From contig DDXI01000100.1 in assembly GCA_002347475.1 (NCBI GenBank), forward strand, positions 1 to 12,925: 12,925 nt of DNA, given 5' to 3'. The DNA comes from Peptococcaceae bacterium UBA2264 (GTDB taxonomy: Bacteria > Bacillota > Desulfitobacteriia > Desulfitobacteriales > Desulfitobacteriaceae). This document shows positions 1 through 6,545 of this stretch, piece after piece. Below the pieces are notes generated by a model. The model was not told the DNA's origin. It did no database searches and was given only the letters and a program-made list of their open reading frames with translations. A program made the translations under genes and the position numbers. The stretch's first letter is position 1, and every line of letters begins with the position of its first letter.

Positions 1-1
1 C

Positions 2-499
2 CTCTGGATCAACCTGGTCACCGATACGATCCCGGCAGTCGCCCTGGGCATGGAAGAGGCCGAGGAGGACATTATGAAGAAACCTCCCCGGAAAGCGAAT
101 GAGGGAGTTTTTGCCAACGGTTTGGGCTTCAATATCATTTATCAGGGCATCATCATCGCCCTGCTGACCCTCTTGGCCTTCTTGATCGGCAACAGGGAAT
201 CACAGCTCACTGGAATGACTATGGCTTTCCTGACGCTTTCCCTGTGTGAGATCTTCCACTCGCTGAATATGCGCTCGCTGACAAAATCCATTTTCAAGCT
301 CCGCAAACAGAATTTTTTCCTCTGGGGCGGTATGGTTTTGTCTCTGATCCTGACTTTAGGGGTTATCTATATCCCGGGGATCAACACTTTATTCCATCTG
401 ACACCTCTGAACGGACAAAATTTGTTTGTCGCTCTGGGGATTTCTCTCAGTATTATCCCGATCGTTGAAGCCGTCAAGGCGCTCAAAAGGTATAAGTGA
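2..499 (+). CDS. P-type Ca2+-transporting ATPase, C-terminal part (5' end outside the window)
   Basis: The reading frame is open from base 2, so the ATG at 50 is an internal Met and not the start. The first visible residues, LWINLVTDTIPAVALGMEEA, are the transmembrane-6 signature of PMCA/SERCA-type (P-IIA) cation ATPases; the Asn and Asp of NLVTD are ion ligands in that family. A conserved cytoplasmic loop (DIMKKPPR) follows, then four more hydrophobic segments: roughly FNIIYQGIIIALLTLLAFLIG, MTMAFLTLSLCEIFHSL, FFLWGGMVLSLILTLGVIYI and LFVALGISLSIIPIVEAV. This is the complete Cation_ATPase_C region, about 165 residues, ending at a normal TGA. The protein would export Ca2+ (possibly Mn2+) across the cytoplasmic membrane using ATP. 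The catalytic DKTGT and nucleotide-binding parts lie upstream and cannot be seen, so exact ion specificity is inferred from the family only. Confidence 0.92.
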   Translation, partial: LWINLVTDTIPAVALGMEEAEEDIMKKPPRKANEGVFANGLGFNIIYQGIIIALLTLLAFLIGNRESQLTGMTMAFLTLSLCEIFHSLNMRSLTKSIFKLRKQNFFLWGGMVLSLILTLGVIYIPGINTLFHLTPLNGQNLFVALGISLSIIPIVEAVKALKRYK

Positions 500-520
500 T
501 AAAGCCCTGGCAGCAAAATC

Positions 521-560
521 AAAGTGAGCTTTAACCGGACAATCCGGCTGAGCTCACTTT
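521..560. terminator. Hairpin terminator between convergent genes
   Basis: A two-part inverted repeat: outer arms AAAGTGAGCT (521-530) and AGCTCACTTT (551-560), with an inner CCGGA/TCCGG stem (535-539/543-547). It lies between the stop of the Ca2+-ATPase gene (499) and the stop of the minus-strand gene (565). Read on the minus strand it is followed by GATTTTGC, a short T-rich stretch; on the plus strand the T-run is weaker (CTTTGTTA). It probably serves both genes. Confidence 0.7.
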
Positions 561-564
561 GTTA

Positions 565-1155
565 CTAATATGTCACCCGGCATTCATAAAATACCAGATA
601 TCTCTCGCCAACAGGTTCTTTATGGATATTGCTATGATAAGCATAACTCCACTCCAACATTACAGACATGCCTGCGGATAAAGGAGAACAGAACCTGTTT
701 CGGATCAAGGATTTTATCCCGCTTAATTCTTCGATTTCCGCGGCAGAGAGAAAGTCGCTCTTGCCTTGCGAGGTCACCGAGCCATTATCAAAAAAATAGG
801 TGACATCTTTGTGGCCGTAGGTCACCAAATTCCAGAGATCCTGTTTACAGGCTTCGATGATCATTTCTTTTTCGCGGATTTGGACTACCCCGCTTTTTTC
901 TGCTGCAAAATAGGGATAATAAATGATCAGATCCTCAGCTGCCAAGCGCCGCTTATACTCCCGGTATTTTTGTTTGGCTGCTGCGCTGGTGACCCCCACC
1001 GCGCGGGGAAGATCGAAATCCTTTCCCTGGTACACAGCAGTGCGCACAGTCCACAAAACCTTATCATCCAGCTCGGTCTCATCCTCAAATTTTCTCCAGG
1101 CAACAGTTGGCAGACCCAATTTCAGAAGTTCGTAGAATCCCTGAAGCTTATTCAT
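565..1155 (-). CDS. Conserved-looking protein of unknown function (196 aa)
   Basis: I do not recognise a named family. Three in-frame starts are possible: GTG 1164, ATG 1161 and ATG 1155. I chose 1155 (MNKLQGFYELLK) because AAGGTG at 1167-1162 sits 6 nt upstream, a proper ribosome binding site. The protein is soluble, with no signal peptide or membrane segment. It opens with a short helix followed by LGLPTVAW, then VLWTVRTAVYQGKDFDLPR, a Lys/Arg-rich helix (KQKYREYKRRL), and a beta-rich middle (LIIYYPYFAAEKSG, DLWNLVTYG). The LGLPT-W start followed by a VRTAV strand is loosely reminiscent of the N-terminus of ATP-grasp/PEP-synthase-type nucleotide-binding domains, but the protein is far too short to be such an enzyme and this is only a guess. 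It is convergent with the Ca2+-ATPase gene and divergent from the pseudouridine synthase gene. Codon use looks normal, so it is likely a real gene. Confidence 0.75.
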   Translation of the reverse strand: MNKLQGFYELLKLGLPTVAWRKFEDETELDDKVLWTVRTAVYQGKDFDLPRAVGVTSAAAKQKYREYKRRLAAEDLIIYYPYFAAEKSGVVQIREKEMIIEACKQDLWNLVTYGHKDVTYFFDNGSVTSQGKSDFLSAAEIEELSGIKSLIRNRFCSPLSAGMSVMLEWSYAYHSNIHKEPVGERYLVFYECRVTY

Positions 1156-1183
1156 TTCCATCACCTTTATAAATCTCTTTCAT
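1148..1183 (-). CDS. Possible 11-aa leader peptide overlapping the start of the downstream gene
   Basis: ATG at 1183 opens a micro-ORF, MKEIYKGDGNE, ending with TAA at 1150-1148. It has a better ribosome binding site (GAGGAG, 1194-1189, 5 nt spacer) than the large gene it precedes, and it overlaps the ATG of that gene (1155) by 8 nt in a different frame. Termination of the micro-ORF would place ribosomes on the start of the 196-aa gene, so translational coupling is plausible. It is too short to judge by codon use and could be chance. Confidence 0.3.
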   Translation of the reverse strand: MKEIYKGDGNE

Positions 1184-1220
1184 AGAAACTCCTCTACACT
1201 TATTTTTCGCTTTTTGCAAA

Positions 1221-1247
1221 ACTCTAAAACCCTAAACAGAATGTCAA
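1221..1247 (-). promoter_or_regulatory. Weak promoter candidate for the 565-1155 gene
   Basis: A perfect -35 TTGACA (1247-1242) is followed after a short 15-nt spacer by TAGAGT (1226-1221), 4/6 to the -10 consensus. It lies 38 nt upstream of the micro-ORF start at 1183. The short spacer is unfavourable. Confidence 0.3.
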
Positions 1248-1348
1248 TCAGGTTTTGTCCGCTGACACAACTAATAAACCACGCCTCAGTTATGAAAAGA
1301 TATTTTCAAGGAGTTTGGCACTCGATAGGATAATCATCATCTGCGGTA

Positions 1349-1354
1349 TATAAT
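1349..1354 (+). promoter_or_regulatory. Consensus -10 box of the pseudouridine synthase gene
   Basis: TATAAT at 1349-1354; no good -35 is seen at the normal distance (TAGGAT, 1326-1331). A transcript starting 6-8 nt downstream (about 1361) would exclude the ATG at 1360 and leave the well-placed ribosome binding site for the ATG at 1381, which agrees with the start chosen for that gene. Confidence 0.4.
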
Positions 1355-1380
1355 GGGGTATGAAAAGTAAGGAGCAGCAG

Positions 1381-2355
1381 ATGAAAAAAATAACACGTAC
1401 AAAACCTGATATTAAATCGAATGTTAAGTTAAATACCAAGTTTAATGCCAAACCAGGGTTAGAGAAACAAACTTGCCTGATATTAGTTGAAAGAAATGAA
1501 TTATTAAAATTCCTTCTTGCCCAGATGCCCCATAAAGGGCGTAACTATATGAAGTCTCTTCTGGCACATGGCCAGATTTCAGTAGACGGCGAAGTTACAA
1601 CCCAGTTTAACTATTCGTTAGAAATCGGTCAAAAAGTTATCATAAACTGGACTAAGGTCCTTCAAGAAGGGCAGCCCCCAGGACTCAAGATTTTATTTGA
1701 AGACGAGCATCTTATTGTCATAGAAAAAGCGGCCGGGATACTTTCGATCGCGACCGACCAGGAAAAGAAACAAACAGCTTATAGTATTTTAAGTGAGCAT
1801 ATAAAAAAAAGAGATCCTAAAAATCGGATTTTTGTTGTGCATCGGTTAGACAGAGATACTTCCGGGGTAATGATGTTTGCCAAAAGCGAAGATGTAAAGA
1901 AAAAAATTCAAAATGCCTGGAAGGAAGTTGTTCTGGAACGAAGCTATGCCGTCGTCATTGAAGGTCAGGTTACCAATACTCAAGGAACCATCACCTCTTG
2001 GTTAACGGAAAATAAAGCGCTTCGGATGTACTCCAGCAGTACCCCCAATGAGGGTCAAAAAGCCGTTACGCATTACCGGGTATCAGAAATGAATAAAAAT
2101 TATTCTTTATTAGAAGTGAAACTGGAGACCGGCCGCAAGAATCAAATACGTGTCCATATGCAAGACCTCGGGCATAGTATTATCGGAGATATAAAATACG
2201 GAGGGACAAAGAGCCCCATTAAGCGTTTAGGACTACATGCCCATATCCTGGCTTTCAAGCATCCCATAACTAATGAAAATATGCATTTTGAAAGTCCGAT
2301 CCCAAAGCAGTTCTTGAGTTTGTTTAATAATGTGATTCTAGGGGGACTCAGCTGA
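1381..2355 (+). CDS. RluA/RluD-family pseudouridine synthase (S4 domain)
   Basis: The enzyme isomerises specific uridines in RNA, most likely 23S rRNA, to pseudouridine. From the ATG at 1381 it is 324 aa. A basic, Lys-rich N-terminus (1-35) leads to an S4 RNA-binding domain (about 36-90; LLAHGQISVDGEV). The RluA catalytic core follows, with the family signature HRLDRDTSG at 154-162 and catalytic Asp at 157. Later blocks GRKNQIRVHMQDLGHSIIGD and RLGLHAHILAFKHP are also typical. The start at 1381 is preferred over ATG 1360 because AAGGAG (1369-1374) stands 6 nt before it. Length is usual for the family. It is monocistronic; its 3' end overlaps the minus-strand hemerythrin remnant by 18 bp. Which RluA paralogue it is, and so which uridine it modifies, cannot be decided here. 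It is visibly more AT-rich than its neighbours. Confidence 0.94.
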   Translation: MKKITRTKPDIKSNVKLNTKFNAKPGLEKQTCLILVERNELLKFLLAQMPHKGRNYMKSLLAHGQISVDGEVTTQFNYSLEIGQKVIINWTKVLQEGQPPGLKILFEDEHLIVIEKAAGILSIATDQEKKQTAYSILSEHIKKRDPKNRIFVVHRLDRDTSGVMMFAKSEDVKKKIQNAWKEVVLERSYAVVIEGQVTNTQGTITSWLTENKALRMYSSSTPNEGQKAVTHYRVSEMNKNYSLLEVKLETGRKNQIRVHMQDLGHSIIGDIKYGGTKSPIKRLGLHAHILAFKHPITNENMHFESPIPKQFLSLFNNVILGGLS

Positions 2356-2536
2356 CCATTTTTGAATCATGGCATGCAGTTCCTCATGGACCCCATGTCC
2401 GATGACACTTTCCTCCTGATTTTCAAATTTTTCAAACATCTCATCCTGTTCAGTCTCATTTAACAAGTCGTCAAGTCATCAGCCATTACGAAGAGAACAT
2501 TATTTTCTTTTTCAGATCCTGTGTTGCTTTGCCCAT
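2338..2536 (-). pseudogene. Remnant of a hemerythrin-like (HHE domain) protein gene, frameshifted and internally deleted
   Basis: No intact ORF exists, but three frames read on into one another. ATG 2536, with AAAGGTGG 8 nt upstream, gives MGKATQDLKK. After a one-base shift in the A5 run at 2512-2508 the frame gives ENNVLFVMADDLTT; after a second one-base shift near 2465 it gives LLNETEQDEMFEKFE, then VIGHGVHEELHAMIQKW, ending with TAG at 2340. The latter part matches my memory of the C-terminus of HHE/hemerythrin proteins (KENNVLFPMAD, then an E-rich helix, then IGxGxHEExHAxI). The repaired product is only about 66 aa, less than half of a normal HHE protein, so the middle with its metal-binding His residues is absent. 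Both shifts are single missing bases. The same frame is open back to an ATG at 2638 that overlaps the cyclase gene stop as ATGA. The family call is from memory. Confidence 0.6.
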
Positions 2537-2634
2537 AATCACAGCCACCTTTCTTCCCAACAAACAGATCAAGTTACCTGCTTTATTCGGCAGACAGTAC
2601 CTTGAACACAGAGGTTCAGAGGTTCCGGCTTGAT

Positions 2635-3270
2635 TCATGAATTCATACTTGCCTGTTCAATCAAGATAGCCCTTACCGGAGCTGCTTCAGCGCCGATTAC
2701 ATTTATTGGCGCTGCCACCAGCAGGTATTCGCCCTCTCCCACATCTTTCAGCCTCAACCCCTCTAAGATTACGATTCCAGCTCCCAGCAGTATTTTATGT
2801 GTCTCATGTTCCGGCTGGTTGCGTTCAATCCCCAGCGCATCAAAGCCCACTCCCCGTACTCCCAACTTTTTCAGGTAAGCCGCACCTGTTTTATCAAGAT
2901 AGATAAATTCTCCTTCCAGGATGTCCAGGGTTGAATTTTTAGTCTTCAGCAGGAGAAAATCTCTTGCCTCAATACTTTTTGCTGCCAGGTGCTCTTCTGT
3001 AATTTTTTCGTCCACATTTTGCAGATCTAAAACCTTGCATTGGGTTACAACTTTCTCCAATTCCAGGTTGTCAATCGTCTCCCCGCCCGGCAAAATGTGC
3101 AGGGAACTATCAATATGGGTCCCTGTGTGCATATTCAGTTCCAGCTTTGTTTCATGGACTGTTCCTGATTTAAAATCACTTTCCACTTTGAGTACAGGTC
3201 TTTTTGCTGTTTTCCCCTTATAGACAGGCATATCATGATAGATTTTCATGGAAATATCGTATATTTTCAT
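2635..3270 (-). CDS. Cyclase-family (kynurenine formamidase-like) metal-dependent hydrolase
   Basis: A PF04199-type protein of 211 aa. This family binds Zn2+ or Mn2+ and hydrolyses amide or related bonds, often opening rings (kynurenine formamidase, isatin hydrolase). The signature HTGTHIDSSLH is present at residues 48-58 (His48, His52, Asp54, His58 as metal ligands). The family's Pro within this motif is not kept (DSSLH). A later HETHKILLGAG and IVILEGLRLKDV complete the fold. The start at ATG 3270 is preferred over ATG 3279: AGGAG at 3284-3280 is 9 nt before 3270 but directly abuts 3279. The gene follows zwf with a 12-nt gap, and its ribosome binding site overlaps the zwf stop codon (TAGGAG), so the two are co-translated. 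The substrate is unknown. Because it sits where a 6-phosphogluconolactonase would be expected, a lactone substrate is a reasonable guess but only that. Confidence 0.9.
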   Translation of the reverse strand: MKIYDISMKIYHDMPVYKGKTAKRPVLKVESDFKSGTVHETKLELNMHTGTHIDSSLHILPGGETIDNLELEKVVTQCKVLDLQNVDEKITEEHLAAKSIEARDFLLLKTKNSTLDILEGEFIYLDKTGAAYLKKLGVRGVGFDALGIERNQPEHETHKILLGAGIVILEGLRLKDVGEGEYLLVAAPINVIGAEAAPVRAILIEQASMNS

Positions 3271-3282
3271 TAGTTCCATCTC

Positions 3283-4788
3283 CTAAATACTCCACCATTC
3301 CCGGCCATCGCGCGCCAACAGTTCAAACGCCTTCACCGGCCCCATCGTTCCTGCCATGTAATTGGGGAAATGATGTCTTTTCTGTTCCCGGTATTCAATG
3401 ATTTTGTCGGCAAAAATCCAGGAAGCTTCTACTTCATCCCACCTGGAAAAGAGGGTACAATCCCCGCGCAAGATATCATAGATAAGTCGTTCATAGGCTT
3501 CGGGGGTATTGCCCTGGATAGGGCTGACGTGGCTGGTATCCATTTTAGTCGGGACAATATCATTGTAACTCCCAAAATCCTTGGTATTGAATTGAAAAAA
3601 TACCCCCACATTGGGTTGTATCCTGAAAACCAGCAGGTTGGGCTCTTGCACATGCCGGTCCTTAAAGTACAGGATCTGCGGCAGAGATTTAAATTGCACA
3701 ACTATTTCCGCAGAAGTTTCTCCCAACCGTTTTCCTGTCCGGATATAGAACGGAGTTCCAGCCCACCTGAAATTATCGATGTAAAGCTTTAAGGCGATGA
3801 AAGTTTCAGTATTGGAATTTTGCGGTACCTGCCCCTCCTCCCTGTAAGCCGGAACAAGCTGGCCATCTATAGCCCCGTTTCCGTATTGTCCAAAGACAAC
3901 ATTATCTCTGAGAAGTTCAGGAGTAAACTCCTTAACAGCCTGGATAACCTTCAATTTTTCCGTCCTTATGGCATCAGTCTTCAGGTTCACGGGCGGTTCC
4001 ATGGCAACCAAAGAGAGGATTTGCATGATATGACTCTGGACCATGTCCCGCGTTGCTCCTGAATTTTCATAATATCCGCCTCTGGTTCCGATCCCGAATT
4101 TTTCCGTCAGGGAGATTTGGATGTTGTCTATAAATTTATTGCTCCACAAAGATTCAAAAACTGAATTACAAAATCTCAGAACCATAATATTCTGGATCAT
4201 TTCCTTGCCCAGGTAATGGTCTATTCGATAAATATTTGTTTCCGGGAAAACATCAAGCAGCTTGCTGTTCAGTTTCCTGGCAGTCTTTAAATCCTTGCCA
4301 AAGGGTTTTTCAATCACCAGCCTGCTCCAGGCTTCCTTATTTTCCGCCAGATCACTGACATGAAGGCCATGCACGATTGTTTCAAAATACTCCGGGGCCA
4401 CCGCAAGATAAAAAACCCTGTTCCCGCCGATCTGCTTCTTCGTATCCAATTCTGCCAGAAAATCTTTTAGTCTGGCATAATCGCCCAGATCAGTAAAATC
4501 CAGCTGGACATAATAGATTAATTCACGCAGTCTGGCCCAATAGCTCTCATCTATTTTATTTCGGGAATGCCTTTTTAAAGATTCTAACATTTCATCCCGA
4601 TATTGCTCGCTTGTCTTTTCTCTTCTGCCCACAGAAACAATTGCAAATTTCTCAGGTAATAATTTATCATAAACCAGATTATACAATGCCGGCATCAGCT
4701 TCCTGTTGGTCAAATCGCCAGTTCCACCGAATATAACCATTATTGTAGACATATCACTGTTCCTGATTTCGCCATTTGTTGTGTTCAT
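3283..4788 (-). CDS. zwf: Glucose-6-phosphate 1-dehydrogenase
   Basis: First enzyme of the oxidative pentose phosphate pathway: glucose-6-phosphate + NAD(P)+ to 6-phosphoglucono-lactone. The protein is 501 aa, the usual length. It has the Rossmann motif GGTGDLTNRK at 21-30, GRRE at 54-57 (Arg pair after strand 2, suggesting NADP+ preference by inference), EKPFG at 160-164, and the active-site signature RIDHYLGKE at 188-196 with the substrate-binding Lys195. The C-terminal alpha/beta domain (FYIRTGKRL, RIQPNVGVFFQFN) is intact. ATG 4788 is supported by AGGAGGT at 4799-4793; another Met at residue 13 lies closer to the conserved domain but lacks such support. The ribosome binding site overlaps the gnd stop codon (TAGGAGG), implying coupled translation from gnd. 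Cytoplasmic; second gene of the gnd-zwf-hydrolase operon. Confidence 0.98.
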   Translation of the reverse strand: MNTTNGEIRNSDMSTIMVIFGGTGDLTNRKLMPALYNLVYDKLLPEKFAIVSVGRREKTSEQYRDEMLESLKRHSRNKIDESYWARLRELIYYVQLDFTDLGDYARLKDFLAELDTKKQIGGNRVFYLAVAPEYFETIVHGLHVSDLAENKEAWSRLVIEKPFGKDLKTARKLNSKLLDVFPETNIYRIDHYLGKEMIQNIMVLRFCNSVFESLWSNKFIDNIQISLTEKFGIGTRGGYYENSGATRDMVQSHIMQILSLVAMEPPVNLKTDAIRTEKLKVIQAVKEFTPELLRDNVVFGQYGNGAIDGQLVPAYREEGQVPQNSNTETFIALKLYIDNFRWAGTPFYIRTGKRLGETSAEIVVQFKSLPQILYFKDRHVQEPNLLVFRIQPNVGVFFQFNTKDFGSYNDIVPTKMDTSHVSPIQGNTPEAYERLIYDILRGDCTLFSRWDEVEASWIFADKIIEYREQKRHHFPNYMAGTMGPVKAFELLARDGREWWSI

Positions 4789-4797
4789 AGTTACCTC

Positions 4798-6201
4798 CTA
4801 TGATTGCCATTGGGTATGAAATGTACCTTCTTTGTCCACTCTCTGGTACGTATGGGCCCCAAAGTAATCTCTTTGGGCCTGCAGCAGGTTCATCGGCAGT
4901 TCAGCCGCCCTGTAACCATCATAATAGGAAAGTGCGCTTGCTAAACCAGGGACAGGTATTCCTGAGGCAAAAGCTGTCAGCAACACATCTCTCCATTCAT
5001 TCTGATAGCGTCCGAGAACTTCTTTAAAATAGTCATCCAGAAGTAAATTGGGAAGCCCTGGATTTTTCTCGTAAGCCTCCCCTATCAGGTTCAGGAATTG
5101 AGCTCTGATAATACAGCCCCCCCGGAAGATCATGGCAATTTTGCCGAGATTTAAGGACCAGTCCTGCATTTGGGAAGCCGCACTCATTAAAGCGAAGCCT
5201 TGGGCATAGGAACAAATCTTGCCGGCATAAAGAGCTTTCCTGACAGATTCGACAAAACTTTTGGCTTTATTTGCCGTATACAATGGCCCTTTTAGTATTT
5301 TGCTGGCGGCAACGCGTTCCTCCTTGAGAGATGATAAATAGCGCTCGAACACGGCTTCTGTAATTGTCGGAGTAGCCACACCCATGTCAAGAGCGATCTG
5401 GCTTGTCCATTTGCCGGTACCTTTCTGGCCCGCAATATCCAGGATTACATCAACCAGGTATTGGCCTGAGTCAGGATCTGTTTTTGTGAAGATATCCGCT
5501 GTAATATCAATAAGATAACTGTTAAGCTCCCCTTCATTCCACTCTTTGAAGGTTTCATGCATTTCAGGTACTGACATATGAAGTACTTTTTTCATCAGGA
5601 AGTAGGCCTCACAGATCAACTGCATATCTGCATACTCAATCCCGTTATGCACCATTTTGACAAAATGCCCTGCTCCATTTTTTCCGATATAATTGCAGCA
5701 TGGTTCTCCATCAACTTTTGCCGAAATATCCGTCAGAATCGGTTCGATCAATTTGTAGGCGGCCTCGTCCCCGCCCGGCATAATGGCCGGGCCTTTGCGG
5801 GCCCCTTCTTCTCCACCCGAAATGCCTGCGCCGACAAAATGGACTCCCAAAGCTGCAAACTCTTTATTTCTCCGAATCGTGTCCAAAAAATAGGAATTGC
5901 CCCCATCGATCAGTATATCTCCTTTGGAAATATAGGGCAGCAGTTGTTTTACGGCAGCATCAACAGCCTCGCCGGCTTTCACCATCAAAATAATTTTCCG
6001 CGGATGTTCCAGCGATTGCACAAAATCATCTAATGAATACCAACCGATAATATTTTTATCTCCAGCTTCCTTGAGCACTTCCTTTGTCTTCTCGGGTGAA
6101 CGGTTGTAAACAGAGACAGTATATCCGCGTTCCGCAATATTTAAGACGAGATTTTTTCCCATGACCCCAAGCCCAAAAACGCCTATCTTACATTTACCCA
6201 T
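4798..6201 (-). CDS. gnd: 6-phosphogluconate dehydrogenase (decarboxylating)
   Basis: Oxidises 6-phosphogluconate to ribulose-5-phosphate and CO2 with reduction of NADP+. The protein is 467 aa, the length of the long (homodimeric) form. The Rossmann fingerprint GLGVMG is at 10-15 and the NADP-contacting NR at 33-34. The substrate loop ISGGEEGARKGP is at 127-138, and the signature GHFVKMVHNGIEYADMQ holds the catalytic Lys182 and neighbouring His185, Asn186 and Glu189. The C-terminal helical domain (GTGKWTSQIALD; RGGCIIRAQFL) is complete. ATG 6201 follows a very strong purine-rich ribosome binding site (GGGGGGAGGAGA, spacer about 5 nt). It is the first gene of the operon, 9 nt ahead of zwf. Its leader carries a long hairpin (6235-6269) and a good promoter (6323-6351), so the whole operon is probably controlled there. 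Confidence 0.98.
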   Translation of the reverse strand: MGKCKIGVFGLGVMGKNLVLNIAERGYTVSVYNRSPEKTKEVLKEAGDKNIIGWYSLDDFVQSLEHPRKIILMVKAGEAVDAAVKQLLPYISKGDILIDGGNSYFLDTIRRNKEFAALGVHFVGAGISGGEEGARKGPAIMPGGDEAAYKLIEPILTDISAKVDGEPCCNYIGKNGAGHFVKMVHNGIEYADMQLICEAYFLMKKVLHMSVPEMHETFKEWNEGELNSYLIDITADIFTKTDPDSGQYLVDVILDIAGQKGTGKWTSQIALDMGVATPTITEAVFERYLSSLKEERVAASKILKGPLYTANKAKSFVESVRKALYAGKICSYAQGFALMSAASQMQDWSLNLGKIAMIFRGGCIIRAQFLNLIGEAYEKNPGLPNLLLDDYFKEVLGRYQNEWRDVLLTAFASGIPVPGLASALSYYDGYRAAELPMNLLQAQRDYFGAHTYQRVDKEGTFHTQWQS

Positions 6202-6234
6202 AAAAATCTCCTCCCCCCTCTTAACCTTATATTA

Positions 6235-6269
6235 CCATAAAATAACACAAACCTGTGTTTGTCTTATGG
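6235..6269 (-). promoter_or_regulatory. Long imperfect inverted repeat in the gnd leader (hairpin or operator)
   Basis: On the minus strand an outer stem CCATAA/TTATGG (6269-6264 with 6240-6235) encloses a small internal loop and an inner stem AACACA/TGTGTT closed by a GGTT tetraloop (inner element 6259-6244). As DNA the same place also reads as the palindrome ACAAAC-N4-GTTTGT (6247-6262). It lies between the predicted transcription start (about 6316) and the gnd ribosome binding site, so it could be an RNA hairpin affecting expression or a repressor operator. I do not recognise a known motif. Confidence 0.45.
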
Positions 6270-6322
6270 AAAAAACGCCTCTTGTTTTTCTCTCATATAA
6301 TAATTTTTAATATTTAATCATA

Positions 6323-6351
6323 ATTCTAACTTATAATAAGAGGTATTTCAA
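6323..6351 (-). promoter_or_regulatory. Promoter for the gnd-zwf-hydrolase operon
   Basis: TTGAAA (6351-6346), a 17-nt spacer and TAGAAT (6328-6323): five of six matches in each box, at ideal spacing for the main sigma factor. The predicted start near 6316 gives a 5' leader of about 115 nt. The gene-free stretch 6202-6545 is otherwise very AT-rich; besides this promoter and the inverted repeats listed here I see nothing in it, and I find no clear terminator after the histidine kinase gene. Confidence 0.55.
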
Positions 6352-6381
6352 TTAATTTATCATTTAATTATAATAATTACT

Positions 6382-6467
6382 TTCACAAGCTGTTTCTTTA
6401 AATTATTATTTTTTTAATAGCATAATTACAAGAGTTTCAGCCGCAAAGTAATTTTTATGCTTGTGAA
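6382..6467. repeat. Distant 9-bp inverted repeat TTCACAAGC / GCTTGTGAA
   Basis: TTCACAAGC (6382-6390) and its exact complement GCTTGTGAA (6459-6467) flank 68 bp of AT-rich DNA upstream of the gnd promoter. TTGTGAA/TTCACAA are also half-sites of the redox repressor Rex, but Rex normally binds contiguous halves. Could be paired protein sites, a long-range cruciform, or chance. Confidence 0.3.
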
Positions 6468-6545
6468 TGTTATTATATTCTTATTATTTTGCTGGCTTAT
6501 ATTTTAATTTGGGCTTGCTGAAATCATAAATTCTTAAAGGACCGC

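Noticed and set aside
766..1185. Plus-strand 139-aa ORF opposite the unknown gene
   Set aside because: It is antisense to a gene with a better start and more protein-like composition; no ribosome binding site of its own.
1315..1320. TTGGCA as -35 for the pseudouridine synthase gene
   Set aside because: It is 28 nt from the TATAAT at 1349, far beyond workable spacing.
2460..2515. Programmed -1 frameshifting at the AAAAAG run in the hemerythrin remnant
   Set aside because: The run is G-AAA-AAG rather than the efficient A-AAA-AAG, and a second shift near 2465 has no slippery sequence. Two shifts plus a missing middle domain fit decay or base-calling errors better.
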